This document shows, piece by piece, positions 8,345 through 18,644 of a DNA stretch of 64,000 bases. The stretch covers positions 682,001 to 746,000 of the forward strand of contig CAVXVN010000006.1 in assembly GCA_963765265.1 (NCBI GenBank), given 5' to 3'. How positions within the stretch are numbered: position 1 is the first letter of the stretch; each line of letters begins with the position of its first letter. The DNA is from Bacillus_BD sp963765265 (GTDB lineage Bacteria > Bacillota > Bacilli > Bacillales > Cytobacillaceae). Below the pieces are notes generated by a model, which saw only the letters and a list, made by a program, of their open reading frames with translations, searched no databases and was not told the origin of the DNA. A program made the translations under genes and the position numbers.

Positions 8345-10540
8345 TTAGTTCATAATTCTTCGAACCGAATATAAATCAGGTATTTGTTTGATTCGATCGA
8401 CAATCTTTTGTAGATGACTTACATTTACGATTGAAATCGACATGGTAATGGTCACCATTTTATTTCGGTCTGTACGGCCTGATACAGCGGAAATATCTGT
8501 TTTCGTTTCATTGACAGCCTGAAGAACTTCATTTAAGACGCCTCTTCTGTCGTAGCCTGTTATTTCAATTTCAACATTATATTCTTTGCGATCATTCAGT
8601 CCAGATTCCCATTCAACCGGAATAAGCCTTTCTTTCGCATCATCTGTAATGAGGTTCGGGCAATCTTTACGATGAACAGAAACCCCTCTTCCTTTTGTGA
8701 TAAAACCAACAATTTCATCACCTGGGACTGGATTACAACAACGTGATAGGCGGATAAGCAGGTTTTCGATTCCTTCCACCCGCACCCCAGACTCTCTTTT
8801 TTTCCTAGTTGGAAACGACTTTAACTCCGCCACAGCATTCGAAATATCAGAAACTTGCTCTACATCCCGTTTTTTACGCCACTTTTCTGTCAAACGATTG
8901 GCCACTTGTAAGGCGGTAATTCCGTTGTAGCCCACAGCAGCAAACATATCGTCTTCATGGACAAAATTGAATTTTCCAGCGACACGTTTTAAATTATCAG
9001 CTACTAAAATTTCCTTTACATCAAATTCCATAAGACGGATTTCTTTATCCACTAGTTCGCGGCCTTTTACAATATTCTCGTCTCTTTTTTGCTTTTTAAA
9101 GTAGGCTCTGATCTTATTTTTCGCTTGTGAAGTTTGAGCAAGTTTTAACCAGTCTTGACTAGGTCCATATGAATGCTTGGATGTTAGAATTTCCAGGATG
9201 TCTCCTGTTTTCAACTTATAATCAAGTGTCACCATCTTACCATTCACTTTTGCGCCAATGGTTTTATTACCTATTTCAGAGTGTATTCGATAGGCAAAAT
9301 CAATTGGAACAGAACCAGACGGAAGCTCCACCACATCCCCTTTTGGTGTAAACACAAACACCATATCCGAAAACAGATCGATTTTTAACGATTCCATAAA
9401 TTCTTCAGCATTAATTGTATCATCCTGAAATTCAAGAATTTCTCGGAACCATGTTAGCTTATCTTCAAAGGATGAACCTTCATTAATCGCTTTGCCTTCC
9501 TTATAAGCCCAATGAGCAGCAATCCCAAATTCCGCTATTCGGTGCATTTCTATGGTCCGGATTTGTACTTCTAAAGGATCCCCTTTAGGACCTATAACCG
9601 TTGTATGCAGAGATTGATACATATTGGGTTTTGGCATAGCAATATAATCTTTAAATCTCCCAGGCATCGGTTTCCAGTTTGTATGAATAATACCGAGAAC
9701 AGCATAACAATCTTTAATCGAATCAACCACAACTCGAATAGCCAACAAATCATAGATTTCATTGAATTGTTTATTCTGTTGAGACATTTTACGATAAATG
9801 CTATAAATATGTTTGGGGCGGCCAGACATATCTGCTTTGATGCCAACCTCTTCCATATTTTTCCGCAATTCAATAATGACGTCATCCAAATATTCTTCAC
9901 GCTCTACACGCTTTTTCTTCATTAAATTGACGATTCGATAATATTGCTGTGGGTTTAAATAGCGTAATGCCGTATCTTCAAGCTCCCACTTAATTTTCGA
10001 AATCCCTAGTCGATTGGCAAGAGGAGCGAAAATTTCTAATGTTTCATTTGAAATACGACGTTGTTTCTCTGCTGGCAAATGTTTTAATGTCCTCATATTA
10101 TGAAGGCGGTCTGCCAATTTAATCATAATTACACGAATATCTTGGGCCATAGCCACAAACATTTTTCGATGATTTTCTGCTTGTTGTTCTTCATGAGATT
10201 TATATTTTATTTTACCGAGCTTTGTAACACCATCGACGAGCATGGCCACTTCTTCGCTGAAGGCTTCTTTTATATCTTGAAGAGAAGCTTCTGTATCTTC
10301 AACAACATCGTGAAGGAAACCTGACGCAACCGTAGAAGGATCCATCTCAAGGTCTGCAAGTATCCCTGCGACTTGAATGGGATGGATAATATACGGCTCA
10401 CCCGATTTTCTATATTGTAAACGATGAGCATGCTTGGCAAATTCATAAGCCCTCTGAATGAATACTACATCCTCATCTTCTAAATATGCCTTTGTTCGAT
10501 CGATGACTTGTTCGGCTGTCAATACTTGATCATTCGCCAT
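8345..10540 (-). CDS. relA: Bifunctional (p)ppGpp synthetase/hydrolase Rel
   Basis: This 731-residue long RSH protein sets the stringent response. The domain order is: HD hydrolase (about 45-150, HPIQVAGILADLE and FLHDVVEDT), synthetase (about 230-350, YDLLAIRVVV, KDYIAMPKPNMYQSLHT, EVQIRT), TGS (about 392-453), a zinc-finger/helical region (ENLLIRLSRCCNPVPGD) and ACT (about 655-730). Both catalytic halves look intact, as expected for the sole long RSH of Firmicutes. The start has an aaggtgat ribosome site. Length matches the B. subtilis protein (734). Confidence 0.97.
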   Translation of the reverse strand: MANDQVLTAEQVIDRTKAYLEDEDVVFIQRAYEFAKHAHRLQYRKSGEPYIIHPIQVAGILADLEMDPSTVASGFLHDVVEDTEASLQDIKEAFSEEVAMLVDGVTKLGKIKYKSHEEQQAENHRKMFVAMAQDIRVIMIKLADRLHNMRTLKHLPAEKQRRISNETLEIFAPLANRLGISKIKWELEDTALRYLNPQQYYRIVNLMKKKRVEREEYLDDVIIELRKNMEEVGIKADMSGRPKHIYSIYRKMSQQNKQFNEIYDLLAIRVVVDSIKDCYAVLGIIHTNWKPMPGRFKDYIAMPKPNMYQSLHTTVIGPKGDPLEVQIRTIEMHRIAEFGIAAHWAYKEGKAINEGSSFEDKLTWFREILEFQDDTINAEEFMESLKIDLFSDMVFVFTPKGDVVELPSGSVPIDFAYRIHSEIGNKTIGAKVNGKMVTLDYKLKTGDILEILTSKHSYGPSQDWLKLAQTSQAKNKIRAYFKKQKRDENIVKGRELVDKEIRLMEFDVKEILVADNLKRVAGKFNFVHEDDMFAAVGYNGITALQVANRLTEKWRKKRDVEQVSDISNAVAELKSFPTRKKRESGVRVEGIENLLIRLSRCCNPVPGDEIVGFITKGRGVSVHRKDCPNLITDDAKERLIPVEWESGLNDRKEYNVEIEITGYDRRGVLNEVLQAVNETKTDISAVSGRTDRNKMVTITMSISIVNVSHLQKIVDRIKQIPDLYSVRRIMN

Positions 10541-10754
10541 AAAATCACCTTTTTATTCATTATGAATTTTTTTTGAAAAATCTATATGAAAGAAGACTTC
10601 CATCAATGAGGGGAGTTCTTTATCCATCCTTATGGTTAGTCGCTCTGGTCCTAATGAATCTTCTGATTGTATTTATTATCGAAAAAAATTACCTATATGT
10701 AAAGAAATTGTACTCTATTTTTCAATAATATTAAATAATTGTTTCAAATATAGC

Positions 10755-10782
10755 AAAAGAGCGCCAATGTATGCGCCCTCAA
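10755..10782 (-). terminator. Terminator after apt
   Basis: On the minus strand, gagggcgc and gcgctc form an imperfect stem followed by TTTT, just after the apt stop codon. Confidence 0.6.
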
Positions 10783-10785
10783 CGT

Positions 10786-11298
10786 TTAAAATGTCATTAA
10801 AGTTAGGATATCATGACTTTTAAGCTTGCTTCGCCCATCTAAATCACTTAGTTCAATCAGGAAAGCAATTCCGGCAACAATTCCACCAAGTTCTTCAACC
10901 AATTGAATGGTAGCTAGAATCGTACCACCTGTTGCTAATAAATCATCTGTTATAAGGATTCGTTGTCCAGGTTTAATCGCATCCTTGTGAATCGTTAATA
11001 CATCTTTTCCGTACTCTAAACCATAATCAACTCGAACGGTTTCACGCGGTAGCTTCCCTTCTTTACGAACTGGGGCAAAACCAACTCCAAGAGAATAGGC
11101 TACCGGACAACCGATAATAAAACCACGAGCTTCTGGACCAACGACAAGATCAATCTCTTTTTCACGTGCGTATAGGGCGATCTGATCTGTCGCATATCTA
11201 TAAGCTTCCCCATTATCCATTAATGTCGTAATATCCTTAAAACTAATTCCTGGCTTGGGCCAATCTTTAACTACCGTTATATATTTTTTTAAGTCCAT
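10786..11298 (-). CDS. apt: Adenine phosphoribosyltransferase
   Basis: This purine-salvage enzyme converts adenine plus PRPP to AMP. It has 170 residues, exactly the usual Bacillus length. The PRPP-binding motif ILITDDLLATGGT is at about residues 120-132. The LVVGPEARGFIIG loop and the KEGKLP segment are also typical. The frame is open to 11346, but ATG 11298 with aggaggc just upstream gives the standard MDLKKYI start. It lies between recJ and relA; the long upstream frame overlaps the recJ end only because the start was over-extended. Confidence 0.97.
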   Translation of the reverse strand: MDLKKYITVVKDWPKPGISFKDITTLMDNGEAYRYATDQIALYAREKEIDLVVGPEARGFIIGCPVAYSLGVGFAPVRKEGKLPRETVRVDYGLEYGKDVLTIHKDAIKPGQRILITDDLLATGGTILATIQLVEELGGIVAGIAFLIELSDLDGRSKLKSHDILTLMTF

Positions 11299-11314
11299 CT
11301 TCTGCTGCCTCCTC

Positions 11315-13658
11315 TTATTGTATCGTTTCTTGAAACACTTGATCAAACCAATCCTTTAATTGATGAAAAGATGAAAACAATAAATCCTTTTCAATCTCTA
11401 ATTGAGCATGTTTTAGTTGATAGGTCTTAGATTCAGATAAATCATGATTTCCTGCGTTTTTATTCAATGTAATTAGTCCATTGTCCATTGTAACAAAATC
11501 GAGTTCAAAAAACACTTGTGACATAAAATCAACCGTTGCCCTTGTCCAGCCACGATGCTTTGCTAACGTATCACCATATTTTTTTAAATCAAAAGGTCCT
11601 TTTTTTGCTAATAAAGCATAATACCATTTAAAATGATCTCTTGTTGGAATGGTAGAGAAATAATCACTCTCTGCTTTATAAAAATGTGCATAGATGCTAG
11701 ACACTTTTTTCCCAGAAAATAACCGTACAAGTATTTCTTTTGACGGTGGTAAATCTATTAATACCACATGGCAATGATCAAGCTGTAGCTTTTCTGCTAC
11801 TTCAGGTGACGATATAAAGAGCACTTCACTATCGCCTAAAGTTTTTTGAATCTTAGCTAACCATTGTTCTTGAAAAACAATCCATTTAGTTTGTTCAACT
11901 GGAACTTCATTCGCAATTTGCATCAATTTTTTTGAACCACGAGAATCAAACAGCTGCCAAGAGGGAACCGTAAGATCCTGTAAGAATATTTGTGGTTTTT
12001 TTCGATTATTCCATTCGTTAATCGATAATTCCCCAATTACAGATACTTTAGAAACAGGTGAAATATGGTCACACACACTCCCTAGACCAAATCCTACCCC
12101 ATCCAAAGATGTCCCACCATGTTCTAATATTAGTTTTAAATGATTTTGCTCTGAGCCGATTTTTCGTATACTTTCAATATTTACTTCCTTGATCAGCACT
12201 TTCGGCTTTGGATTATCCATCCCGTAAGGTGCCAGCTTATTCATTTCCTCAATGGCTTCTATATGAATATCCTGAAGACTAATTTCTGTATCGATATAGG
12301 TGATAGGGATTAAATCCTCTTCATTTAATTGCTCTTGTGCGAGTTGATTCAAACGCAGACGCAATTCATCAACATCTGTCAGGTTTAACGTCATTCCTGC
12401 CGCCATCGTATGTCCTCCGAAATGAGGCAATAGGTCACGGCAAGTAGATAAATTTTTAAAAAGATCAAAACCAGGAATACTCCTAGCTGAACCCTTAGCC
12501 ATTCCTTTTTCTTGGTCAAAACTCAAAACAATCGTTGGTCGATAGAACTTTTCGACCAGTCTTGATGCTACAATCCCAATGACACCAGGATTCCAACCTT
12601 CTTTCCCAATGACTAGACAGGCTATTTTCTTTCGTAGGAAAGCTTTGTTCCACCATTCGAATGGCTTCTTCACTTATTGTGTTCACCAATTCTTTTCTGT
12701 CTTTATTCAATTGCTCAATATCCTCTGCTAGCGCTTCTGCTTCAAATGCATCCTCCGCTAACAATAAATACACGGCTGGATCAGCACTGTCTAGTCTGCC
12801 TGCTGCATTGATACGTGGTGCAAGAGAAAAGCCAACTGTTTCTTCATTAATGACGGCTTGATCAACACCAGCCAGTTTTAAAAGAGCATGTAATCCAATA
12901 TTTTCTGTTTCTCTTAATTTCGTTAACCCTTTTTGAGCAATTAATCTATTTTCACCTTTTAACGGTACAAGATCTGCAATGGTACCAATCGCAGCAAATG
13001 GCAATAAATGTTCAGGTACTTCCCCTAACAGCGCATGTGCTAATTTAAAGGCTACACCCACACCAGCAAGATGTGGAAACGGGTATGAATCCTCCCCAAG
13101 TTTTGGGTGAACAAGAGCAAATGCATCTGGTAACTCCGGCCCAGGTTCATGGTGATCCGTAATAATTAAATCAATGCCAAGTTCTTTAGCCACACTTGCC
13201 TCATGAAGTGCTGCAATGCCAGTATCAACTGTAATGATAAGAGCAATACCAATCTCATGGGCATAGCGAAAAGCCCCTTCATTTGGACCATAACCTTCTG
13301 TAAAACGGTTTGGGATATAAAATTGTACATTGGCACCAAGTTCTTGCAATGTTTTCATCATAACGGTTGTACTAGTAACCCCATCGGCATCGTAATCCCC
13401 GAAAATAAGAATAGCTTCTTTTGCTTCAACCGCTTTTTTGATTCTTATAACAGCTTTATCCATATCATTTAAAAGGTAAGGGTCATGAAACTCTTGTTTT
13501 TCATTAAATAAAAAAGCCCTTGCTTCTTCAGGATTATCTAATCCTCTATTAACAAGTAGCGATGCAACAAGTGGTGTAACATGGATTTCATCCACTAGTT
13601 GAGTTATTTTCTCATTATTTGATGACCGAACAATCCAACGTGTTTTTGACTGTAACAT
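11315..13658 (-). CDS. recJ: Single-stranded-DNA-specific exonuclease RecJ (one frameshift)
   Basis: This 5'-3' ssDNA exonuclease acts in recombination and repair. The N-terminal half (from 13658) has the DHH motifs GDYDADGVTS, TVDTGIA, ITDHHEPG and the DHHA1-linked region. The second half (to 11315) resumes with IACLVIGKEGWNPGVIGIVASRL and GGHTMAAG. The frame changes at about 12624-12633 in gaaagaaaatagcc by a net +1. Removing one base yields 780 residues, close to the B. subtilis length of 786. The break falls inside the conserved core, so the gene is either a true null or carries a sequence error; I favour error. Confidence 0.9.
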
Positions 13659-13754
13659 ACGTTCACCTCAGTTCCTTTATTATACAAGAGTGAATAGCAG
13701 GTTTCAATGTAAGATATTTGGTAATACATTCGAATAGTGCTGGTAAAAGAGAAT

Positions 13755-13960
13755 TCCCCAAATCAAATGCGCCTCGGCGTATTTGCGCCAGATTTTATCG
13801 AGCTTGCTCGATAAATTTCCTTGAAAATCTGTGGCATCCGCCGGAGGCTTTAACTTTATTCAGCCGGAGTTTGGACCCCTACTGAATTTCATAACGACTT
13901 GCATTCATCTTACCACTTATAGAAGTGGGAGACTTCTGCTGAATGAAGTTAAAGCTACTA
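13755..13960. repeat. MITE-like nested inverted repeat between recJ and secDF
   Basis: No gene is seen in 13659-14030. The segment contains two adjacent hairpin units. Unit 1 (about 13769-13850) pairs gcctcggcg with cgccggaggc, then cagatttt with aaaatctg, around an inner gagcttgctc. Unit 2 (about 13848-13957) has 16-17 bp terminal arms (ctttaactttattcagc and its inverse with one mismatch). Inside it is the hairpin cacttatagaagtgg followed by gagacttctgctgaa. A partial copy of the right arm of unit 2 recurs upstream of radC (about 48875-48925). Confidence 0.6.
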
Positions 13961-13995
13961 GGGACTCACACTTCTTAAATACACCCCGTGCAAGG

Positions 13996-14025
13996 AAAAA
14001 ACCGCAGATAATTCTGCGGTTTTAG
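13996..14025 (-). terminator. Terminator of secDF
   Basis: The arms aaaaccgcaga and tctgcggtttt (13998-14022) with a 4-nt loop and flanking T-run lie just after the secDF stop. Confidence 0.85.
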
Positions 14026-14030
14026 CTAAG

Positions 14031-16298
14031 TTATACTTGAGGTTCATCCGAACGAACTCGTTTTTCTTTATACGTGTTGATAACACCTTTCTTTTTCAAT
14101 TCTCTATGTTTCCATTCAACCCAAAGCGGAGTAGCAATGAATATAGAAGAATAGGTACCAACTAGTAACCCAACTGTTAATGCGATGGAGAAGGATCGAA
14201 TCGATTCACTTCCAAAAATCATCATGGCCACAACAGAGATGGTAACCATCAACACAGTATTAATAGAGCGACCTAGTGTTTGTCTTAAGCTAGTATTCGC
14301 AATTTCAACAATATCTTCATACGTTTTTATTTTTCTTCTTTTTTGCATATTTTCTCTCATACGGTCAAACGTAACAATCGTATCGTTTATTGCATAACCG
14401 ACAACAGTCAATAAGGCAGCAATAAAGGTCAGATCAACCTCAAAACCTGTAATACTAAAGAATGGAATAATTGTAAAGGCTGCAAATAATAGCGCAATAA
14501 CCGCCGATACTGCCATTGGCAATTCAAATCGGAACGATACAAAGACAATTAGTCCAAGTGATGTGATCAACAAACCAATTAAGGCATTTTTAGCAATTTC
14601 TTTCCCTACTGTCGGTGTTACACTGCTGACATTAGGTTCTGCACCAAACTTCTCTTTTATATCCAATTTCAAATCTGCAATTTCCGATTTCGTAAGGACA
14701 TCTTTGAATCGGGCTACCCCAATTTCTTTGTTATCACCTGAAATCACAATATCGTCTGAAGGGAGGTTGAACTTATCCAATTCAGCTGAAACCATCTCAC
14801 TCGATAAAGGCTCATTTGCTAAAATTTCAACACGAGTTCCTTTTGTAAAATCAATCGCTAAATTTAATTTTAAGACTGATAAAACAATGATTCCAATCAC
14901 AAGTATCGCAGCAGAAAAACCAAAGAATTTTTTTCTATGTTTTATAAAATCAAAGCGATCAAATTTCGTTGTTAAGTCGAGTGTATCCATATTTTCTTTT
15001 ATATCATGAATAGCATTTTTCTTTACGCCAAACCAACCTGGCCTTTTATCGAAGTAACCACTATTGACAAATAGCCCTAGCAGCCATCTTGATAAATAAA
15101 CATTTGTAATAAAACTTCCTAATGTCCCGATAATTAAGCTGGTAGCAAACCCTTTTACAGTGCCTGTCCCATAAAAGAATAGAACAACTGCAGCTAAAAG
15201 GAGTGTAAGATTGGCATCGGTAACAGTAGAAATCGAATTAGAATTCCCTGCTTTAAATGCTGATTTAATCGATTTCCCTACTCTAATCTCTTCTCTTATT
15301 CGTTCTGCCGTAATGATATTAGCATCAACAGCTGTACCGACACCCAAAATCAGCGCAGCAATCCCTGGTAAGGTTAGAACGACATTCATCCAATCAAAGA
15401 TGAGTATAGTTAAAAATAAATAAACGGTTAAAGTAACGGTTGCAACAAATCCAGGCAAACGATAGTACAAAATCATAAATAGGAAAATGGCTGCTATACC
15501 AATGATCCCAGCAAAAATCGTTTGCTGCATAGCCTGTTCCCCGAATTGCGCACCAACTGAGGTCGAATAGATTTCATCTAACTTAACAGGTAATGCCCCT
15601 GCATTTAGAATATCAGATAAATTTTTCGCCTCTTCAAGTTGAAAACTTCCTACAATCGAAACGGTATCTTGATTAAAAACCTCGCTCACTCTTGGTGCAG
15701 AAACAAACTTAGGATTCTCTTTCAAAATTTCAGTTTGATAAGAATCTACGCCTTCTTCAAAATCAAGCCATATCACGAGAACATTGCTCGGCGCAGGCAT
15801 TTTTACAATTTCTTGAGTCACTTCTTTAAATTTGGAGGCACTTTTTAATTTTAATGAAACACTTGGATTTCCATTTTCATCGAAGGTTTGTGTGGCCCCA
15901 CCCTCAGCAAGATCAGCACCATCCATCAAAACACGATCATTCGCATCTCGAAATGTTAGATTTGCTTCTGTGGAAAGAATTTCTCTTGCTTGATTTTGAT
16001 CTTCAACACCAGCAAGTTGCACACGAATACGATTGTTTCCTTCAATTTGAATACTTGGTTCACTTACACCCAGAACATTAATTCGCCGATCTAATGCTTC
16101 CGCAGTGCTAGCAAGAGCTTTCTCATCAATTATTTGCCCTTCTTTAGCTGGTTTTACTTCATAAAGGACCTCGAACCCACCTTGAAGATCAAGTCCGAGC
16201 TTGATGTTGTTTAACACATCTTTTGTTGTTGTCCCCATTAATCCACCCATGATCACCATAAAAATAATAAAGACAACAATTCGACTTCTTTTTACCAT
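14031..16298 (-). CDS. secDF: Protein translocase SecDF (fused SecD-SecF)
   Basis: This proton-motive-force-driven RND-type subunit enhances Sec export. It has 755 residues with 12 predicted membrane segments: SecD occupies about 1-420 and SecF about 440-740. Typical motifs include GLDLQGG (SecD D1), PGIAALILGVGTAVDANIITAERIREE in TM4 and VVGYAINDTIVTFDRMREN in the SecF half. The fusion is usual for Bacillus. It is a single gene, convergent with nothing on its 3' side and divergent from no neighbour. Confidence 0.96.
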   Translation of the reverse strand: MVKRSRIVVFIIFMVIMGGLMGTTTKDVLNNIKLGLDLQGGFEVLYEVKPAKEGQIIDEKALASTAEALDRRINVLGVSEPSIQIEGNNRIRVQLAGVEDQNQAREILSTEANLTFRDANDRVLMDGADLAEGGATQTFDENGNPSVSLKLKSASKFKEVTQEIVKMPAPSNVLVIWLDFEEGVDSYQTEILKENPKFVSAPRVSEVFNQDTVSIVGSFQLEEAKNLSDILNAGALPVKLDEIYSTSVGAQFGEQAMQQTIFAGIIGIAAIFLFMILYYRLPGFVATVTLTVYLFLTILIFDWMNVVLTLPGIAALILGVGTAVDANIITAERIREEIRVGKSIKSAFKAGNSNSISTVTDANLTLLLAAVVLFFYGTGTVKGFATSLIIGTLGSFITNVYLSRWLLGLFVNSGYFDKRPGWFGVKKNAIHDIKENMDTLDLTTKFDRFDFIKHRKKFFGFSAAILVIGIIVLSVLKLNLAIDFTKGTRVEILANEPLSSEMVSAELDKFNLPSDDIVISGDNKEIGVARFKDVLTKSEIADLKLDIKEKFGAEPNVSSVTPTVGKEIAKNALIGLLITSLGLIVFVSFRFELPMAVSAVIALLFAAFTIIPFFSITGFEVDLTFIAALLTVVGYAINDTIVTFDRMRENMQKRRKIKTYEDIVEIANTSLRQTLGRSINTVLMVTISVVAMMIFGSESIRSFSIALTVGLLVGTYSSIFIATPLWVEWKHRELKKKGVINTYKEKRVRSDEPQV

Positions 16299-16489
16299 TA
16301 TGTACAGTTCCTCCTTAAATCCATAAACGAACAGATAGGATAAGCATCTGTTTGCCCTCTAAAACAGAACTGGAGTAGAATCCAGCATCATAAAACGTGT
16401 ACCAATATGCTTATTTAGCTAATCCTAGAATCCATCATTTATTATGAAACAGTTTCTTTAAGGTGTCAATTTCATAATTGTTAACGACA

Positions 16490-16526
16490 AAAAAAGGATA
16501 CCTATAGTGTGCATCCTCCTTTTATT
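16490..16526 (-). terminator. Terminator of comN
   Basis: The minus strand shows GGAT...ATCC (arms near 16498-16501 and 16514-16517) followed by a run of seven T, between comN and secDF. Confidence 0.55.
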
Positions 16527-16537
16527 CAAATGAAGCA

Positions 16538-16837
16538 CTATTTTAGTAATTTTACCCGTTCCTCTTCATTCTCAAACGTAAATTCTGCATCCTTTAAAGC
16601 TTCTACAGCCATGTAGTTAATGAGCTCACCAACTTTTAAAGAAAGAATACTTTGTACCACTTCAAATAATTTTATCTCCTTCTCCCCTTTTCGCCGCCAT
16701 TTCTTTTTTAGCAAAAAGGTCCAAATGTCCTCTTGTGATACATTATCATAACCTAAAAGTAAAAATTCCTCTTGTTTGCTTATTAAGGCGGGTCTAACTT
16801 TATTATGAAATTGTTCATAGTCCTGGCTAACTTCCAT
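16538..16837 (-). CDS. comN: Post-transcriptional regulator, ComN family (YrzD)
   Basis: This 99-residue soluble protein belongs to the Post_transc_reg family. In B. subtilis ComN promotes comE mRNA localisation and competence gene expression and interacts with DivIVA. The C-terminal half has KWRRKGEKEIKLFEVVQ and the ILSLKVGELINYMAVEAL segment. The frame is open to 17032, but ATG 16837 with gaggagg 8 nt upstream gives the family N-terminus (MEVSQDYEQF). It is divergent from spoVB with a 109-nt promoter gap. Confidence 0.82.
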   Translation of the reverse strand: MEVSQDYEQFHNKVRPALISKQEEFLLLGYDNVSQEDIWTFLLKKKWRRKGEKEIKLFEVVQSILSLKVGELINYMAVEALKDAEFTFENEEERVKLLK

Positions 16838-16946
16838 AAAAGCTACCTCCTCATATATTCCAAAATTCATAGTCATGCTTTGTCCACTTACACGCATATA
16901 GATAATTGTATATGATAAAACCTTTTTTGAGAAGGTAGGGAATAGA

Positions 16947-18509
16947 ATGTCTAAGTTTTTAAAAGGGACTATAATTTTATTAGCAGCAGGGCTTGTTACA
17001 AGAGTCCTAGGATTTATCAATCGCATTGTCATTGCCCGCTTTATTGGTGAAGAGGGTGTTGGTCTTTATATGATGGCGTTCCCAACCTTTATCCTTGTCA
17101 TAACCATTACACAATTGGGTCTTCCTGTTGCGATATCTAAGAATGTTGCAGAGGCCGAAGCCATCGGGGATACAGCAAAAATCAAAAAAATACTTGTTGT
17201 TTCATTAGCCACAACGATTACTCTTTCAGCCATTTTTACACCTATTCTGCTATTAACTGCGCCGATATTGGCCGAGACACTATTTACAGATTCAAGAACC
17301 CTCCTACCTTTATTAGCCATTGCTCCAGTAGTACCCATCATTGCAATCTCATCTGTAATAAGAGGGTACTTCCAAGGTAGACAGAATATGAAACCAGCTG
17401 CTTTATCCCAATTGATTGAGCAAATTGTTCGAATTGCTCTCATCACAGTCTTAACAAAAGCCTTTCTACCCTATGGGATCGAATATGCTGCTGCTGCCGC
17501 TATGGTCGCATCGGTTATTGGAGAACTTGCCTCTTTAGTGTATTTATTAACTACCTTTAAAATGAAAAAAAAATTCAGAGTTCGAAAACAGTTCTTTACT
17601 TATGTAAAATCGGGAAAAAGCACTTTTCAAGAACTAATGAGTATTGCTATCCCAACAACTGGAAGTAGAATGATTGGTTCTCTTTCCTGGTTCTTTGAGC
17701 CCATTGTCGTATCACATAGTCTTGCTCTTGCTGGTGTCGCTGCGATTGCAGCAACAAAGCAATATGGAGCGCTGACTGGTTTTGCTCTTCCTCTATTGAT
17801 GCTTCCATCTTTTGTGACCCAATCATTAGCGACTGCACTTGTACCAGCAATAAGTGAAGCACACTCAAAAAATAATATGAGTCTCATTGAATACCGGCTT
17901 CAACAAGCACTCAGGTTTTCATTTATGACAGGTGGACTTGCTGTCGTGATCTTGTACGTCCTTTCTGATCCTCTAATGGAGGTCATGTATGGCTCATCAA
18001 GTGGCGCTCAGTTTATTAAATTAATGGCACCCTTTTTTCTTTTGTATTATTACCAAGGTCCCTTACAAGCTACACTTCAAGCTCTCAACTTAGCAAAAGC
18101 GGCCTTGATTAACAGTTTAATTGGAGCGATTGTCAAAACAGCTGTCATCTTTTGCCTTGCAAGCCAACCATCCTTTGGAATAATGGGCGTTGCCATTGGA
18201 CTTCTTGTCGGATTTGTCCTTGTTACCTTACTACATTTTGCAACCGTTCTTAAAACCATTTCTTTTACATTTTACGTATGGGATTATATAAAAACCTTCT
18301 TCGTGATGGGGATTTCTGGCTGGTTTGGTTATTGGCTGTTCTTCCATCTTCCATTCACTATTGCTTTAAGTATGAAAGTTTTACTTGTTACGGGGGTCAT
18401 CACAATCATTTATTGTATTCTTTTATTGTTATTCGGTTTATTACAAAAGGATGAAATGATACGGATTCCTTGGATAGGCAGGGCATTATCAAAACTTGCT
18501 CTACGTTAG
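16947..18509 (+). CDS. spoVB: Stage V sporulation protein B (MOP-family lipid II flippase-like)
   Basis: This 520-residue polytopic membrane protein of the polysaccharide/MVF transporter superfamily has about 14 membrane segments (starting GTIILLAAGLVTRVLGFINRIVIARFIGEEGVGLYM). In B. subtilis SpoVB is required for spore cortex synthesis and probably moves cortex lipid-linked precursor. Length matches (518). It is in its normal position next to comN, divergently transcribed. A hairpin follows at 18587-18636. Confidence 0.93.
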   Translation: MSKFLKGTIILLAAGLVTRVLGFINRIVIARFIGEEGVGLYMMAFPTFILVITITQLGLPVAISKNVAEAEAIGDTAKIKKILVVSLATTITLSAIFTPILLLTAPILAETLFTDSRTLLPLLAIAPVVPIIAISSVIRGYFQGRQNMKPAALSQLIEQIVRIALITVLTKAFLPYGIEYAAAAAMVASVIGELASLVYLLTTFKMKKKFRVRKQFFTYVKSGKSTFQELMSIAIPTTGSRMIGSLSWFFEPIVVSHSLALAGVAAIAATKQYGALTGFALPLLMLPSFVTQSLATALVPAISEAHSKNNMSLIEYRLQQALRFSFMTGGLAVVILYVLSDPLMEVMYGSSSGAQFIKLMAPFFLLYYYQGPLQATLQALNLAKAALINSLIGAIVKTAVIFCLASQPSFGIMGVAIGLLVGFVLVTLLHFATVLKTISFTFYVWDYIKTFFVMGISGWFGYWLFFHLPFTIALSMKVLLVTGVITIIYCILLLLFGLLQKDEMIRIPWIGRALSKLALR

Positions 18510-18586
18510 CACTGAAAATATCCTATTTTTGAAATGGATGAGAATATGATTTTTTCCAACAAAATTCACTCACATTACTAAATAAA

Positions 18587-18640
18587 AGGACAAACCAGCC
18601 TTTTGTAAATTTTACAAATAGTGATTTGTCCTTATATATA
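18587..18640. terminator. Terminator between spoVB and the DUF421 gene
   Basis: The arms ggacaaa and tttgtcc enclose an inner ttttgtaaa/tttacaaa stem. T-rich tails lie on both sides and the genes converge. Confidence 0.65.
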
Positions 18641-18644
18641 AAGA

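Noticed and set aside
12661..12861. Plus-strand 66-codon frame over recJ
   Set aside because: Ser/Ala-rich mirror of recJ coding sequence without a ribosome site.
11315..13658. Programmed ribosomal frameshifting in recJ, queA, nadA and others
   Set aside because: No slippery heptamer with downstream structure was evident, the sites differ, and the affected families are not known for recoding.
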